A stretch of DNA of 64,000 nucleotides from Amoeboaphelidium protococcarum (taxonomy: Eukaryota; Aphelidiomycota; Aphelidea). The notes beneath the pieces are model-generated. The model saw nothing but the letters and a program-made list of their open reading frames with translations. It made no database searches and was not told the DNA's origin. How positions within the stretch are numbered: position 1 is the first letter of the stretch; each line of letters begins with the position of its first letter. The stretch spans positions 992,001 to 1,056,000 of the forward strand of contig JALECJ010000256.1 in the NCBI GenBank assembly GCA_023515745.1, read 5' to 3'. Of this stretch, positions 1-12,215 are shown piece by piece. Made by a program: the position numbers and the translations under genes.

Positions 1-2502
1 GGTAGCGTGTGATCTCATCGAAATAGCATCTGATTGTTTCTTTGCCACTTCACCGCCATCATCTTACATCACATCAACTTCCTAGCCTTGACTTTCGATG
101 AGCTATCGGTACTTTCCACCTAGTTAGATTAATTCTTCGTGCGAGCCTTATTCGACGACCTTACCATTATCCATAACACAAATCTAATCAGCATCTTGAA
201 TAGTCTTTAATCTATGAGCAATGACCACAACGCTGATATCGGGAAAGTTATCAGAAAGTTCTTGGTACAATCTCTACTCAGATATAACATCTAAATAACT
301 AGTTCCCTCATCAAGAATCAGAATTTGAGGTTTTCGCAAGAGAGCCCTGGCCAAAACAATCCTCTATCTCTGTCCACCAGAGAGCTGACTACCTGACACT
401 CCAACTTTAGTGTCATACTTATTAGGAAGTGACTCAATTACACTATGAATCTAGGTGATTTTACACGCCTCAATAACTTCCTCGCGACTGAGTGTTGCAT
501 CAACATTTCCCAATAGCAAATTGTCATATATGGACAGATCGAAAAGAAATGGCTCCTGACTAACAAGAGCTACCTATGACCTCAGCCAATTTATATCAAA
601 ACTTTAGATCAAAGTTCCATCTAGTAGAATTGAGCCATCCTGAACTTGATAAAATCGCATCAACAAACCCACTATACTACTTTTACCGCTTCCACTAGCA
701 CCAACTATGGCGGTGAACTTACCCATTGATATACTCAGATTAAATCTGTCAAATATTGGCATCTCAGGTCGAGCAGGATACGCAAAAGAGACATTTCTGA
801 ATTCAATCTAATCTTGGAATATCACGTCACGCTTTAAAGGATTGCGTGAATTCTAGTTCTACTTCTATACCGAGTTCATGTGTATAATTTCAAATAGATC
901 TTCTGCTGAGGCAAATGCTAGAAACATATTGTTGAGACTAGTCATAAAAACAGTCAAATTATGGAATGTCACCACCACCAACATGAATATCTGCACTACA
1001 TTTCCGCCGGTAATCTCACCAGAAGATACTAGAATACCCCCGTACCAGTACACGAGAGCATAAGAACTAAGCAAGAACACGAAGAACGCCACGTTGTACA
1101 TAGCCCACAAATTGTAATACGCAATCGCTCTCTGTAATCTCTGCTCTGATAATTTGCCAAATTATGTCAGCTCCTCACGACTACCATTGAAAGCAAATAC
1201 AATTCGAATAGCCTCGAATATTTCCAATGTAAACTTGGCCATAGTGGATCGCGCCTTCTTCTACTATATAGCTCTCTGTTGCATAAGTTTTCTAAAATAC
1301 ACCACAATCAGGATGACAATAACTGTGGATGAAAAGAATACAGCTGCCAACTTTGGACTTAGCACCAGACCAACTACAAGTGCACATAGATCAGTGGCAA
1401 TACTCTTTATCGCTTTAGGTGCATTCATCTAAATTGCCTATCTGACAACTTTGGCCTCAGATATCAAATCTGCATAATTTCTAGACTTCTTCGCTTTGCC
1501 CCTTCCTACTGAACTCTTTGTACCATCATCTCCCACTTATTCATCTTCAGTATCATCAAAAAGACTTATGTCTTGTAACAGGAGCGACTCAAAAAAGTTA
1601 GTCACCAGACGATGGTATTGCCTGAATCCAGTCCATGACCAAAAGTAATTGCTCAAAAAGCTCAATACAAAGGCACCGCACGCGATAATTACAAAGTAAA
1701 TCACGTACATTGTGGTATTATCAAGAAATTGCTACTAGCTGATCTTTCCATTCCGAAAGTCGCCAAAGTTGTCAAATATGAATCCGTATAGAAACGGGAC
1801 CAAAGTGGCAGCACATCCATAGAGGAGAGAGAAAACTGCACCCATGGCCATCAGAATTTTATCAAATCTTTCAGACATCCAGAGAAGCTATTTAATTACA
1901 TTCTACTAATTTCCACTTTTTATATTACTATCAGGGCCACCATCAACATGTGCTACTGCCGGATCAATATTATAACCATCAGGAGATTGCGGACTCCTTG
2001 GACTACGAGGGTAAGCACTCCACGGAGATTTAAGTCGAGACACTGCGCTGAGAGGAGACTTTAAGAATCTATCAAAATCGGAAACATCCAACTCAAAATC
2101 ATTATCAAATTCATGCAATCTCGGCAACCAGGGACTAGGTATAGGTAAAGCCGACTTGATATTGTCTCCCAACTCAAACAACTGATCAATGTCCGGCCTG
2201 TATGGACTCGGTGATCTGGATTTATTCTATTTCTACAATCTTCGGATGGATTTATTAGAGGCGGCTGATTTAGAAGTCTTTGGAGCAGTTTCTTGATGCA
2301 GTTACTAATTCAGCTAATTGGGAATGTCAATCTTTATAGTGAGAGGCTTGGCAGGTTTACTATGAAGACTATCACGGAATGCAGGTAGCCGATTGGGAAG
2401 CAGATTCTACTGAGACTGCATTTCCTTAAGTTCTATAGACTAACTAACATTAGTATTGCTAGAACTACTACTCTGCCCGACATTTACAGACTATTCAGAC
2501 AT
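1..2502 (-). CDS. ABCB/P-glycoprotein-type ABC transporter, N-terminal part (runs off the window)
   Basis: The ATG is at 2502 and the frame stays open to base 1, so at least 834 codons are present and the C-terminus lies outside the window. The first ~190 residues are a Ser/Pro/Gln-rich cytosolic extension. A six-helix ABC transmembrane domain follows, then a nucleotide-binding domain. The domain shows Walker [10 protein letters not shown], a Q-loop region, the signature [12 protein letters not shown], Walker [10 protein letters not shown] and the switch His in [10 protein letters not shown]. Walker B departs slightly from the usual DEATSALD. The sequence after the domain looks like an inter-domain linker, so this is probably the first half of a full-size lipid or drug exporter. 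Substrate is unknown. Many in-frame TAA/TAG codons are read as Gln. No intron is needed. Confidence 0.88.
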
Positions 2503-2799
2503 ATTCCACCTTCACTCACTATCTTATTTAAAGTCAATTTATATAATGCAGAATCTAATCAATGTTTTATAACAATGTAATGGAAAATGAATAAAACTGG
2601 TTTAGATCGCCGCCCATTTAGAGAAATCGGTCGGGAAAGAGTTGAAACAACAACAAAACTTGAAACAAGAACGGCAATCGGATAAACATCACCGAGACGA
2701 TCGGTAATGTCAATCAGTATAGGTACTGTAGTACTACTGCATGATTATTCGATAATAAAACAAGAATCTATTTTAAACATACAGCAATTGCAACTAAGT

Positions 2800-4724
2800 T
2801 CATACTTAATCCACTGGTAATATTCGTGAGGAGACTACTTTAGTCTGTGATGTGCTCTTGATCCTAGGCTGAGTAGTAAATCTCAAAGCAAAGTATCCAA
2901 TGACGTGAAATGACACGATTAGAATCCACATGTATATCAAGCATTCCCATATAGTCAGCGAAGTTATATCGAAATACTCTAAAACCTGTTCGCCAGTTTA
3001 AAAGCATAATGTGGTCGTTGGTGAATCTGAACACGCAAAATTTAATCCAGTCATTTCATTTCGCACCAGTGCATTATAGGCGTAGAAAGGAGGTGATATG
3101 TAGGATACCCATCTCAGGGCGGGAGTGATTTAGTCTGAACTCACAACATTACCAGCAAATACAATCATAATCAGAACGACCATTGGGGAGACGATGAGCG
3201 CGACTTGCAAATCTTTAATCAGTGAGCCGAATATCATACCCAATGCTTAGGCACAAAGCACCAGAGTTATGACAATCGTTAAGAATATCAGAAACTTTTG
3301 TGGATCCTGCTGCATGCCAGTAGCCCAATACACTATCAAGCTGAAGACAAAGCTTCCAATTAGAGCCTGCGGAAGGATAGATATAACTTTCGCCATATAA
3401 AGACTGCTAACTCTATACGACACTGACCATCGTTCCCGGGTGATCATCTTCTTCTCTCTGGGCAACGCGACAGATAGAGGCATAACGAAGCCAAACATCT
3501 CCTGCGTGACTATAAAGAATATCAAGCCAATCCTTGACTAGACGGAGTACTATCCAGTTCCCATGTTGTAAAATATGATTGACACGGCGATAGCCAGAGC
3601 TAGCGTTTGAACACCAAATGCAATGAGCGCTGACTTGTAACGACGATAGTCTGTAAGAAATCTCCACGTCAGAATTTGGCATTGCCTCACAGCTGATGGT
3701 CGAGATTTCCATTCATTAAATGTGGGTGTTGCATCACCATCTTCAACCAAAAGAGCTTCTGGACAATTGATATCTTGAGTCCGCTGTTCTGACCAACGCT
3801 TTTTGAGATGGTCAATCGTTTATTGCGAAGCTTTTGTAGACTCTTCATCACGCGAGTCAACGGTAGTACAATCCAAAAGAAAGTCGACTTGAGTGGATTC
3901 TTACTGGCTAAATGTGATACCACAGCTCTGGAAAAACTCAATGGCGCCCTCCATTCTGCCAAAGTACACCTACTCTCCTTGGGACAGCAGCATCACTCTA
4001 TCGATCAGTTTCATAATGAGATTCCGCGGCTAATGAATTGTTATCAAGATTGCTTTTTACTCAGTCTCGGCCATTCGCTTCAACAATTAAATGATACTCA
4101 ATGCAGTAAACGCGTCCAGACCGCTAGTGATTTCATCAGCGAATATCATGGATGGAGAGGAAATCAGTTCCATTGCAAGGGCAGTTCGTCTACGTTCACC
4201 GCCGCTTAGATTCTATATTAAAGTATTGGAACAGCCAGAAAGTCCTAATTACATCAACAGCTATTTAACGCGACGTTCCTTGATGTCATCATCTAGAAGC
4301 TTTGAGAGTCGAAGCATAGCGTGACATGATAGTGTCTCCATGACTGTCAAATGTTCCTGAAAAGTCTCAAACTATTCCACATACCCATGCTAATGTCTCC
4401 AATTTCTGCTTCTCTACAAACTGTGCTATTATCGATTAAATGCATTTCGTATGTAATGTAAAATCCTACAGGGCGACCGTCAGCTAGAATAACACCATCA
4501 ACCTCACCATGCGTAACTCGTCCTGATAATGCATTCAACAGCGAAGTTTTTCCCGAACCGCTGGCTCCAATAATGGCCACAAGTTCTCCTGGCTCCACAT
4601 GTCCATCAACTCCTTTCAAGATTGACTTGTTTGTTGTTTCATCGCGTAGACCGCGAGATGTTACTCGTATACGAAATCGCTCCCTAACTCGATACTTGAT
4701 ATCATACCAGCAAAGTCCTTACAT
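2800..4724 (-). CDS. ABCG (White/PDR half-size) ABC transporter, two exons
   Basis: CDS complement(join(2800..4413,4470..4724)), 622 aa, ending in TGA. The ATG at 4724 is preceded by an in-frame TGA, which fixes the start. The order is nucleotide-binding domain then membrane domain, as in ABCG half-transporters. Motifs are Walker A GASGSGKTS, signature NLSGGERRR, Walker B MIFADEITSGLD and the H-loop ITIHQPR. About six hydrophobic helices follow residue ~320. Removing a 56-nt intron restores the conserved block GRPRSRNW..HGYVEQ. The protein must dimerise to work, and its likely cargo is sterol, lipid or a xenobiotic (family knowledge). It lies head-to-tail between the ABCB gene and the dioxygenase. 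Confidence 0.87.
4414..4469 (-). other. Spliceosomal intron in the ABCG gene (56 nt)
   Basis: On the minus strand it begins GTAGGA and ends TTTGTAG. Splicing is phase 0 and joins GRP to RSRNW, rebuilding the family's conserved block before GYVEQ. Unspliced reading breaks the frame. Confidence 0.8.
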
Positions 4725-4953
4725 TTTCATGTGGCTATTTTGACAAAAAAGTATTCGACAAGTGCGTAAGTAAAATCTTTTAATGGGACGGGATTGGTGC
4801 AAAACATAGTGTCTGTAAAGAGTCGCACAATCTGGTCATTCCGACATGTGAGTCAATTCAATCATGAAAGACCAACTTTGTCACCTAAATATCTTTGCAA
4901 AAAACAACAACTGATAATTACAGGATGATGTTCTATTCTAGTAGTCACTCTAT

Positions 4954-6126
4954 TCATAAATCCTCCTTCTCTTTACCCTTCTCCAGCACCATAGCTAAAC
5001 GCGATCTATAATCGTCCCAATTGATATAAGCTCCAGATAAGCGTCTCTTACCAGTGAATCCACTGCGACCATGCATAACGCGATAATTGTCGACAATGAT
5101 AGCTTTGCCAGGCTACATCTTGATCCAGTGCTCACTATCTTTATGTACGACCAAATCTCTCCACACCTTCAGAGCAGCGTAGAAATCCTTAATCTGACCG
5201 GCTGTGTAATTTTAGCCAGAGAGCACCGAGCGATCGTGATTGTTATAACGAATCTGATAAACTTCCTTAGTAGTTGGATCAACTTGTATCAAAGGATATC
5301 CAACTGTTGGCGTAGGACGAATGAGAATGGACTCATCTCCAGCGCTATGCGTTGGAATTCTAAACGTGGTCAGTGTCTTGAAATGCTATGGATGCTTATC
5401 TCTGATGATATTCGCGATTCTAAATCCATCGACCAGCAGAGTTTTACCGCCTTCGCCGTGGTGATGCAGCAAGTGAAATAGCTACAGACCGATTGGGTCA
5501 GTGAAATAAGTGGAATCGGTATGACCACCAATAGCTAAATTGGTGTATGCAGTATCTCCATGAGCCAGATTAGATGTGAAATCCCAAAACTAACCATAAT
5601 GAGTCTCACGAATGAATGCGATACGTCTGGCCAACTCCTCAGTCTTGACTGGATCTACAGGGACACCTGACACGTATCCAAATCCATAGATATCGATATT
5701 CTTCAGCCATTAAGCCAGACCATCATTGGAGCCCATCACCTGATTATAGGGAGTAACTGGCTCAGGCTCAGCTTTAATCTTTTTCACATCCCACAAGATT
5801 TTTGTACGAGCTTGCACCAATTTATCAGCCCCGGTCGGAGGATCGTAAGCATGGCGTTTCAACCAACCAATATCATATGTACTTACGTGTCCATCCGGCC
5901 ATGTCACGGAAACATTGTTAGCATTGATACTCACAGACTTTGCAGTGATATCTTGTGGGATGGAGAAAGTGTCCACCAGTCGTTACTTCGTAGTTGGATG
6001 GAAACATTACTCGCATTTGCAGTGGTCACGTAGCCAAAATGCATCAAAACGGCTCTTGACGTTACCCTCAAAATGCACATCAACCTTGTTACCATCAATC
6101 TTTGATGCTACGCTCATCTTTTTCAT
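4954..6126 (-). CDS. TMLHE: Trimethyllysine dioxygenase (carnitine biosynthesis)
   Basis: 390 aa, intronless, ending in TGA. The N-terminal DUF971-like domain carries FWLRDHC and CFHPTTKQRL, whose last Gln is a TAA codon at a conserved Gln position. The TauD-like Fe(II)/2-oxoglutarate domain has the metal motif HTD (His202, Asp204), followed by GLQLFHLL and LVDGF. Near the C-terminus YNNHDR is present. These blocks match trimethyllysine/gamma-butyrobetaine hydroxylases, and the CFHPTTKQR block favours the trimethyllysine enzyme. The first step of carnitine synthesis is usually mitochondrial. The start is uncertain: ATGs at 6165, 6126 and 6117 are all in frame, and 6126 was chosen. Confidence 0.88.
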
Positions 6127-6589
6127 CTATTGCCATTAATAATTGCCACATGTCACCCTCTGCATGGAGCATAATGACGGCGATATGACTCCGAATCTGT
6201 TCAACGACTGTCTACACTTAATGCTAGATTTATATACTTCTCAACACTAAACAATGACCATACCTCAACATGATATGTTAATTAAAGCAATATGCCAAAT
6301 TATAACCACTTATAACAGATTATGTTAAAGAGAAATGCCTACTATAGCAACTAACTAACAATAAAACCAAGGAAAATAACGCTGCTTAGCAACAGAGGGT
6401 GGATAAATAAAATGATCAAACAATCACCAGGAACTTCAACCATTATACATTGCCACATTACTCGGTTCCCTAGCAACAACCATAATGTTAGTGCTTGAAT
6501 TCAAATTTATACGCCATATTCACATGCAAAAGCGAATGATAGTGGCTACGAAGAGTCACATGGCATCAATCTGCAACTGAAGCAGTAAA
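6127..6589. other. Intergenic region between the dioxygenase gene and tRNA-Asn
   Basis: AT-rich with no convincing ORF. It should hold the dioxygenase promoter, since that gene is transcribed leftwards from about 6126-6165. Confidence 0.5.
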
Positions 6590-6663
6590 CCTCCTGTAGC
6601 TCAGCTGGCTAGAGCGTTCGACTGTTAATCGAGAGGTCGGTAGTTCAATCCTGCCCGGGAGAG
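6590..6663 (+). tRNA. tRNA-Asn (anticodon GTT)
   Basis: A 74-nt cloverleaf can be drawn by hand. The acceptor stem is six pairs plus a terminal C-A mismatch. The D stem is GCTC/GAGC. The anticodon stem TTCGA/TCGAG holds the loop CTGTTAA, with anticodon GTT at 6624-6626. The T stem GGTAG/CTGCC has loop TTCAATC. There is no intron, and the A and B box promoters sit in the D and T arms. It is not one of the Gln tRNAs (UUA/CUA anticodons) that this code requires. Confidence 0.85.
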
Positions 6664-7279
6664 TCAATGCCAGTATCATACATGATGCTAACTTTTTATT
6701 ACTTACTAGTATTCATTTTGGCCTAGAGAACGCTAACTTTCTCAATCTAAGGTGAAATTGTTGATTTCATAACTCAGTATCATGATAGCCATCTACTTTA
6801 CGTTCACATTTTTATAGATTACGCGCAAACATGATATTAAGCCCCTTATTATTGCCCAAAGTATTCGCATAGACTCTTTTTGATAACATTAAATCGATCG
6901 ATCTACGGTAACGCGCCTTGCTAATAGATCGACACTCAATTAATACACAACGTACAACCTCAATCAGTTTTCGATTAATTTAACGTAAACTAAGAGACCT
7001 TATCAATTACCGAGTAAAATAACATTATCAATGATGGTAATGATATATAAGCATCCAGTATGTTCGGAATAACTGGTAAACTGAGATCTGAAACATTTTT
7101 TGATCTTCACTACAAACATGATCGTCATGTGACTCGATTTGGCCGAGATTCTGATCAAGTCTCATGATTCACTTTAATAAAGCTTATTTTTTCCATTATC
7201 CTTCAGAGGAAAATATTTATACAAAAGCACAACAGCTATCTATATTTTGTAAGAATAACCAAGTGATACATAACTAAAA
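6664..7279. other. Intergenic region upstream of the lipase gene
   Basis: AT-rich, with no ORF or RNA structure recognised. It contains the probable promoter and 5' leader of the lipase gene. Confidence 0.5.
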
Positions 7280-8755
7280 ATGATACACTCGCGATTAAAT
7301 TTCTCTTCTGTGAAAATGTTCTCCTCCGTTTCTAGGCTGATCTGGCTCACTAACTCCGCTGCAGTAAAGTAGAGTCAGGCATCATCATTGGCATGGCTCA
7401 ATAACACTGGACGGACGCTGTAGAATATTATTGCGCCGCTGGTGTCGTCTCAAGCTTTGCTGTTCAGTCAGCTGGCCAAGAAGCCGAGTGTTGTGAAAGA
7501 GCATGATCCTAATGATGGTAATAACAGTAACAATGAGAGAAAACTGAAGAAACCATCATTTACACCTGATCGACACTATCAAGCGACCAAGCATCCAATA
7601 GTTTTATGCCATGGTCTATTTGGTTATGACAGAATTGGGCCGATTAATTATTGGACTGGTATAAGTGATGTATTGGAATCCTAGGGTGCCAAAGTGTATG
7701 TGGCGAGAGTATCTGCAGTCGGCGGCATTGAGTAGAGAGCCATTGAGTTGGAAAGGTTTCTGGAGTAAAATCTGGCTGGTCAAGATGTTAATCTGGTGTG
7801 TCATTCTATGGGAGGTCTGGATGCTCGACATCTTATAGCGCACCTGAAGAAGCATACATTCAAAGTTCGATCTCTGGTCACTTTGAGCACTCCTCATCGC
7901 GGGAGTCCATTTATGGATTGGATTAGAGATCATGTTGGAGTCGGCCTGGCAGAGGATGCACGCAAGCAGGATGTTATGGCTAAAGTTATGGCTATCCTCG
8001 ATGCTCCGGCTTATTACAATCTGACTACAGAGTTTTTGACGCAGAAGTTCAATCCATCCACACCTGATAATCCATATGTAAAGTATTATTCATACGGTGC
8101 CACTATTGACAATGCCAGTTATCTATCACCACTTAGAATACCATGGGATATTGTCAAGGCTAAAGAGGGAGAGAATGACGGTGTTGTATCTGTTTATAGT
8201 GCTCGATGGGGGTAGTATGTGCAGACACTAAAAGCTGATCATTTTGATTTGAACCGAACTAAAAAGTTTTATGAGAGTTGGTCTCTACCATCATTTGATA
8301 ATCATGTATTGGGCCCTCTGGTTAGCTTGGCCTCGTATCTGGATCCTATAGTGAAAGCTATTCCTACTCCATCACTGTCAGTTCCATCTCCAATTTTGAA
8401 TTTATCCTAAAAGATTATTCCATCATCATCATCATCTGGAAATAGTAATAGCATTTAACAAGCGCAATCGTAACAACTGTAGCAACAGCAAGATCAACAC
8501 CCATACCTGAAAAGAGTTCATGGTCTACTTAATTAAATTCACGGACCGAGCAGTTGGACCGAGTACGTGTATGGTTATGAAAATGAATCTGCTAATGCTA
8601 AAGCTGTGAACAATCAGGCCAATAATGATAATAGGGACAAGGTGCATGATCATAACGTTGATTTACAGGGAGAGAAGTTGGCAGCATAGCCTAGTTTTGA
8701 TGCGCGTGTGTTCTACCTTGAGGTGATGGAATTATTAGCCAAAGATGGATTTTGA
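7280..8755 (+). CDS. Triacylglycerol lipase, alpha/beta hydrolase of the Tgl2 type
   Basis: 491 aa, ATG to TGA, no intron. The hydrolase begins at HPIVLCHGLFGYD (oxyanion region) and carries the nucleophile elbow CHSMGG with Ser176. A C-terminal acid/His pair is provided by ENDGVVS and ADHFDL. The intervening segment VARVSAVGGIEQRA matches fungal Tgl2-like lipases, with a TAG where relatives have Glu or Gln. The first ~55 residues are Ser/Arg-rich with no acidic residue, like a mitochondrial presequence, and yeast Tgl2 is mitochondrial. After residue ~375 there is a Gln/Asn-rich insertion of no known function. It hydrolyses acylglycerols. Confidence 0.82.
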
Positions 8756-8871
8756 AGAGGGCTTTATACACTGAATGATAATTGTTAAAAATTATAGAAT
8801 GAGTTTATAGATCATTATAAAGAGTCGCTTTCATTAAAACTGTGGATTATATCCCGGGACAGCCTTTAATT

Positions 8872-9510
8872 TCAAATAGCGGGATAAGTGCATCCTTCGT
8901 GATATACCTTCTCCAAGATCGACTTATCATAGCCGAGATTATCAACAATCTACAACATATTGTCGATCACACTTTAATGCACGATTGGTTCTCTTGTCAT
9001 TAGCCACAAGCCACTTCCATTGAATCCGGTGCCCATCTTGCACTTTCCATTCTGACCCTTCTTCTTAGGTAATCCACCGCTAACTATTACCCACTCATAT
9101 CCATTTACGTGATCACGGTCACTGGCAGCCACAACCCAATACTCGCCTCTCATGAAGGTGGGAACTAATTTCGGTCCAACTTTCATTCTACTCGGAGTCT
9201 ACATATCCTTAATGTGACCGTGAACTTTGAATGTCTTTAGCGCACCGTCGACACTCTTCTAGTTCCAGGTGGTTGCAAGCCATAGATTAGATAATGATTA
9301 GTCGGGATGTTCAGGATAAATGTGATCGCGTATACAGTACATGCCATCACGAGGAGTGTAAATCACAACCTGCTGCATCTACACATACCATGGATTGCGA
9401 ATATACGCGTTCAGATCCAGATTGTCCAAGTATTTGATAGAGTCAGGCGGACACTTTTAAGATGCAAACAGGCCAAAGATTTGAAATACAGTTTACAGCT
9501 GCTGGAACAT
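8872..9510 (-). CDS. Lipocalin-like protein, possibly secreted
   Basis: 212 aa, ending in TGA. The ATG at 9510 has an in-frame TGA a few codons upstream. A short hydrophobic stretch (FQIFGLFA) may be a weak signal peptide. After a CPP motif, NPWYVQMQQ is the lipocalin first-strand G/xW motif region. YCIRD, NLWLATTW and RGEYWVVAASD resemble barrel strands of lipocalin or apolipoprotein D-like domains. The ligand is unknown. It converges on the lipase gene. A second lipocalin-fold protein, the de-epoxidase homologue, is at 38.5 kb. The family call rests on motif pattern only. Confidence 0.6.
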
Positions 9511-9968
9511 ACTTTAATACACTTCAATTCACACACAAAAATATTGATTGATGTGAAGTAAAAAATAATCAAAATTAAAGTGGCTTAGAATGAATTGAAC
9601 AGGTGATTCTACGAAAAATCAATCTTACGAAGAGCCACGAGGTTTCGTCACTAATGCTCCTTTTTATGATGATGGTTCTGTGTTTCCTCGTAGACATCAA
9701 CGTTGATGTTACGCGTTTAAAAAACTTGAAATTCCAATAAATAAGCTTGATAAGCTTACGCTATAGCTAGTAAATAGTATCCATATAGTTTAGTATGAAC
9801 CCGGCGTCCTAAGAGAGTTTGGAATGATCACATTTGATACTCAGCACAGAATTTCAGTCACTCTCCTTTCCCATCTCTCTTTCTTTCCTTTGTCGTTTTC
9901 GTAAAATTTAAGCAGCGATTCTTTTTGAAGTCACTCAAGAATCTAATAATATATAATTAATATTTGAA
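9511..9968. promoter_or_regulatory. Shared intergenic region between two divergent genes
   Basis: This 458-bp AT-rich gap separates the leftward lipocalin-like gene from the rightward TFIIB gene, so both promoters must lie here. A pyrimidine-rich stretch (9858-9897) precedes the TFIIB start. No specific element could be assigned. Confidence 0.45.
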
Positions 9969-11060
9969 ATGAGTCAGTAAAATTCATAGTAGAGTAATAG
10001 TGGCAACTCTCAGTAGTCTATAGATTTAGCATTCAGACTGATATGTAAGAACTGCAAAAAGAATCCACCGAATATTGTTGAAGATTATCGTGCTGGTGAT
10101 CTCGTGTGCGGAGATTGTGGCCTCGTATATCCTGGTCGTATTATTGATATGCACTCTGAGTGGAGAAGTTTTAATGATGATAATGGGAATGGAGGTGATG
10201 ATCCTAGTCGTATTGGGCAGGTTGAGAATCCTCTAATGGAGGGCGTGATTGACCATCTGTCCACGTCCATCAACAGATCAGTGGTGCGCAATGCAATGAC
10301 TTCCTCACTGAGCCGGATGCATGGCAAAGTGAGTGGCACAGTGAAAGGTGATAAAGACATGATGGACTCTTTTAAAATCATATCTAATCTCTGCGAAAGA
10401 GCATCACTGCCTAAAGTAGTCGCTGATAGATCGAAATAGTTATATAAGAAGATATGGGATGCCGATTTGTAAAAGAAGAAGAATAACCAGCACTTAATTG
10501 CTGGATGTCTATTCATAGCTTGTAGATAGGAAGCTGTTGGTCGGACATTTGCAGAGATTTCAAAGGTTACGTAGGTAGAAATTGGTTATTTGAAAAAGGC
10601 TGTGAATTTACTATTGAATTTCTTAAAGTAGTAACACGCTGCCAGTGCCACGTCTTCATCGTCCCAATAATCTGCTGCAGGTGTAGTGCAATCTACAGAA
10701 TCACAGGCTCATGTTGCTGGAGCCAGTGCGGAATTATTGGTGCCGCGTCTGTGTGCCTAGTTGGGACTTGATGCACAGTTCTCATAAGCTGTGTAAATGA
10801 CAGTCAAGAACATTGAGTAATAGCAGTTGCTGACTGGTCGCAATCCTAATACAATCGCTGGCTCTACAGTTCTTCTTCTGGTCAAGTTATCAGCCACTCT
10901 GCCTGAAAACGATAAAGAGGAGTTGTAAACTAAATTGCCAAAGATTGTGCAGCTTAGTGAGTACACCATAAGAAAGGCTTTGAAAATACTGGAGCCTGCC
11001 GCTTCATCCATCATCCCAAAATCCTTTAAAGTATTGCCCGGTGAATAAAGTACTTCATGA
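9969..11060 (+). CDS. GTF2B: Transcription initiation factor IIB (TFIIB)
   Basis: 363 aa, no intron, ends in TGA. The N-terminal zinc ribbon has Cys26, Cys29, Cys47 and Cys50 (CKNC...CGDC), followed by the B-reader region DMHSEWRSFND. Two cyclin-like repeats follow; the first includes HLIAGCLFIACRQE and RTFAEIS. These features place it as TFIIB, which bridges TBP and RNA polymerase II, rather than Brf1, which is longer. A Ser/Gln/Ala-rich insertion lies between the cyclin repeats. Several TAA/TAG codons encode Gln, including a cluster in the first 20 residues. Confidence 0.9.
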
Positions 11061-11229
11061 TGAATTACATAAGCGATTAGCATTCAATATCGTAATTAAT
11101 TTTGGAATTTATGAATTTTATTAATCCCTAATTGATCAGTCTGAAAATGCCTGTAATCTTGATTTACTAAAAGAGTAAAAAATAAAAATGCAATAATAAA
11201 TCGAATATTAATATCCATTTGCATTATGA

Positions 11230-11868
11230 TCACACAATTAGGGACATGGTAGATGCCATTACGAACAGAGCAACGCTTGCCGATGCTATAGTATTAGACG
11301 CGGAAGAGGCATATGGAATCGCCTTACAATTAGACTCTGGATAGAATGAGCAGACATCATTGATAACAGTGGAGTTGAAATTTTACTTGATAGTAGAGCA
11401 ACCCTTCTTTTCCAGCTTTGCCACGGCGAATTGGAAAAAGGACTCACAAGTGCTCTTACATGGAATCAAATCCTGAGAGTAAGTGACATTCTTGTTACCA
11501 TTGCAGGTGTTCAATTAAGAGCTCATAGTCGCATTACTAGATGTCACATTATAAGCGACATAGGAGGCAGTCATGCACGAATATTCCATCAACTGATCTT
11601 GGACGCCGCTCAGATCAATATTCTCGCAGCCACTCCTCAGCTCCTTCCCACCCAACTTGACAAAGTCATTGAAGGCGGAGACATTTGCAATCGCCTGATC
11701 AGCGGGCAATTTGATTGAAATGCCAAAGCGACCACACTCTGACTTGCTCAAATCAACACAAGCATTAGAAGTAGGGGTGGTGGCGTTGGTGGTATTATTA
11801 TTTGCATCAACACTTGAAACAGCCATTAGCGCAGCCGCGATGTAAGCACACAGATTAATAAAGCTCAT
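11230..11868 (-). CDS. Secreted Cys-rich protein, tandem family member 1
   Basis: 212 aa. It has an N-terminal signal peptide, an Asn/Thr-rich stretch, then CVDLSKSECGRFGISIKLP. Cysteines are regularly spaced, ending with IPCKSTCESFF and a CKAIPYASS block. The last ~22 residues are hydrophobic and end at the stop, which looks like a GPI-anchor signal. It has many N-glycosylation sequons. It is paralogous to the next two genes, sharing LDLSxSxCGxxGIxxKLP and CKSxCES. The function is unknown. It looks like a cell-surface or secreted protein and may face the host, which is inference. Confidence 0.75.
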
Positions 11869-12215
11869 TGTAAGATATAGACGGATACTTTGATATTCAA
11901 CAGAAATGATATTAAAGAGTAAAGCAATACTTTTTAGTGATTGAAAATACTTAACAAAAGAAGAGCACAAATTATATCTAGGCATTAAAGCTGACCACTA
12001 GGTACCACCTAAGGTGTGATCACGCGTTGCATTCTTATGTTACACCTTGATCCTTCTTTTAAATCAGTTGAGTGATAATCAATACATACATGGCCAGATT
12101 GATAAATACCTGTGCAATTAAGAGTTTGAAGTGATAGATTAAAGAAGTGAGTGTTAATTAATATTTCATATTCAAAAGTGTCGGTGTACCGAAGCACTTA
12201 ATCAGTTCACTGTCT
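11869..12215. other. Spacer between tandem secreted-protein genes 1 and 2
   Basis: 347 bp, AT-rich, no ORF or RNA recognised. It holds the promoter of gene 1 and the 3' region of gene 2. Confidence 0.5.

Noticed and set aside
865-1110. Separate small membrane protein ORF
   Set aside because: It is a TAG-bounded piece of the ABCB transporter; in UAR=Gln code the frame is continuous from 2502 to the window edge.
6590-6663. A suppressor-type tRNA for UAA/UAG
   Set aside because: Anticodon is GTT, giving Asn; the tRNAs that decode UAR are elsewhere.
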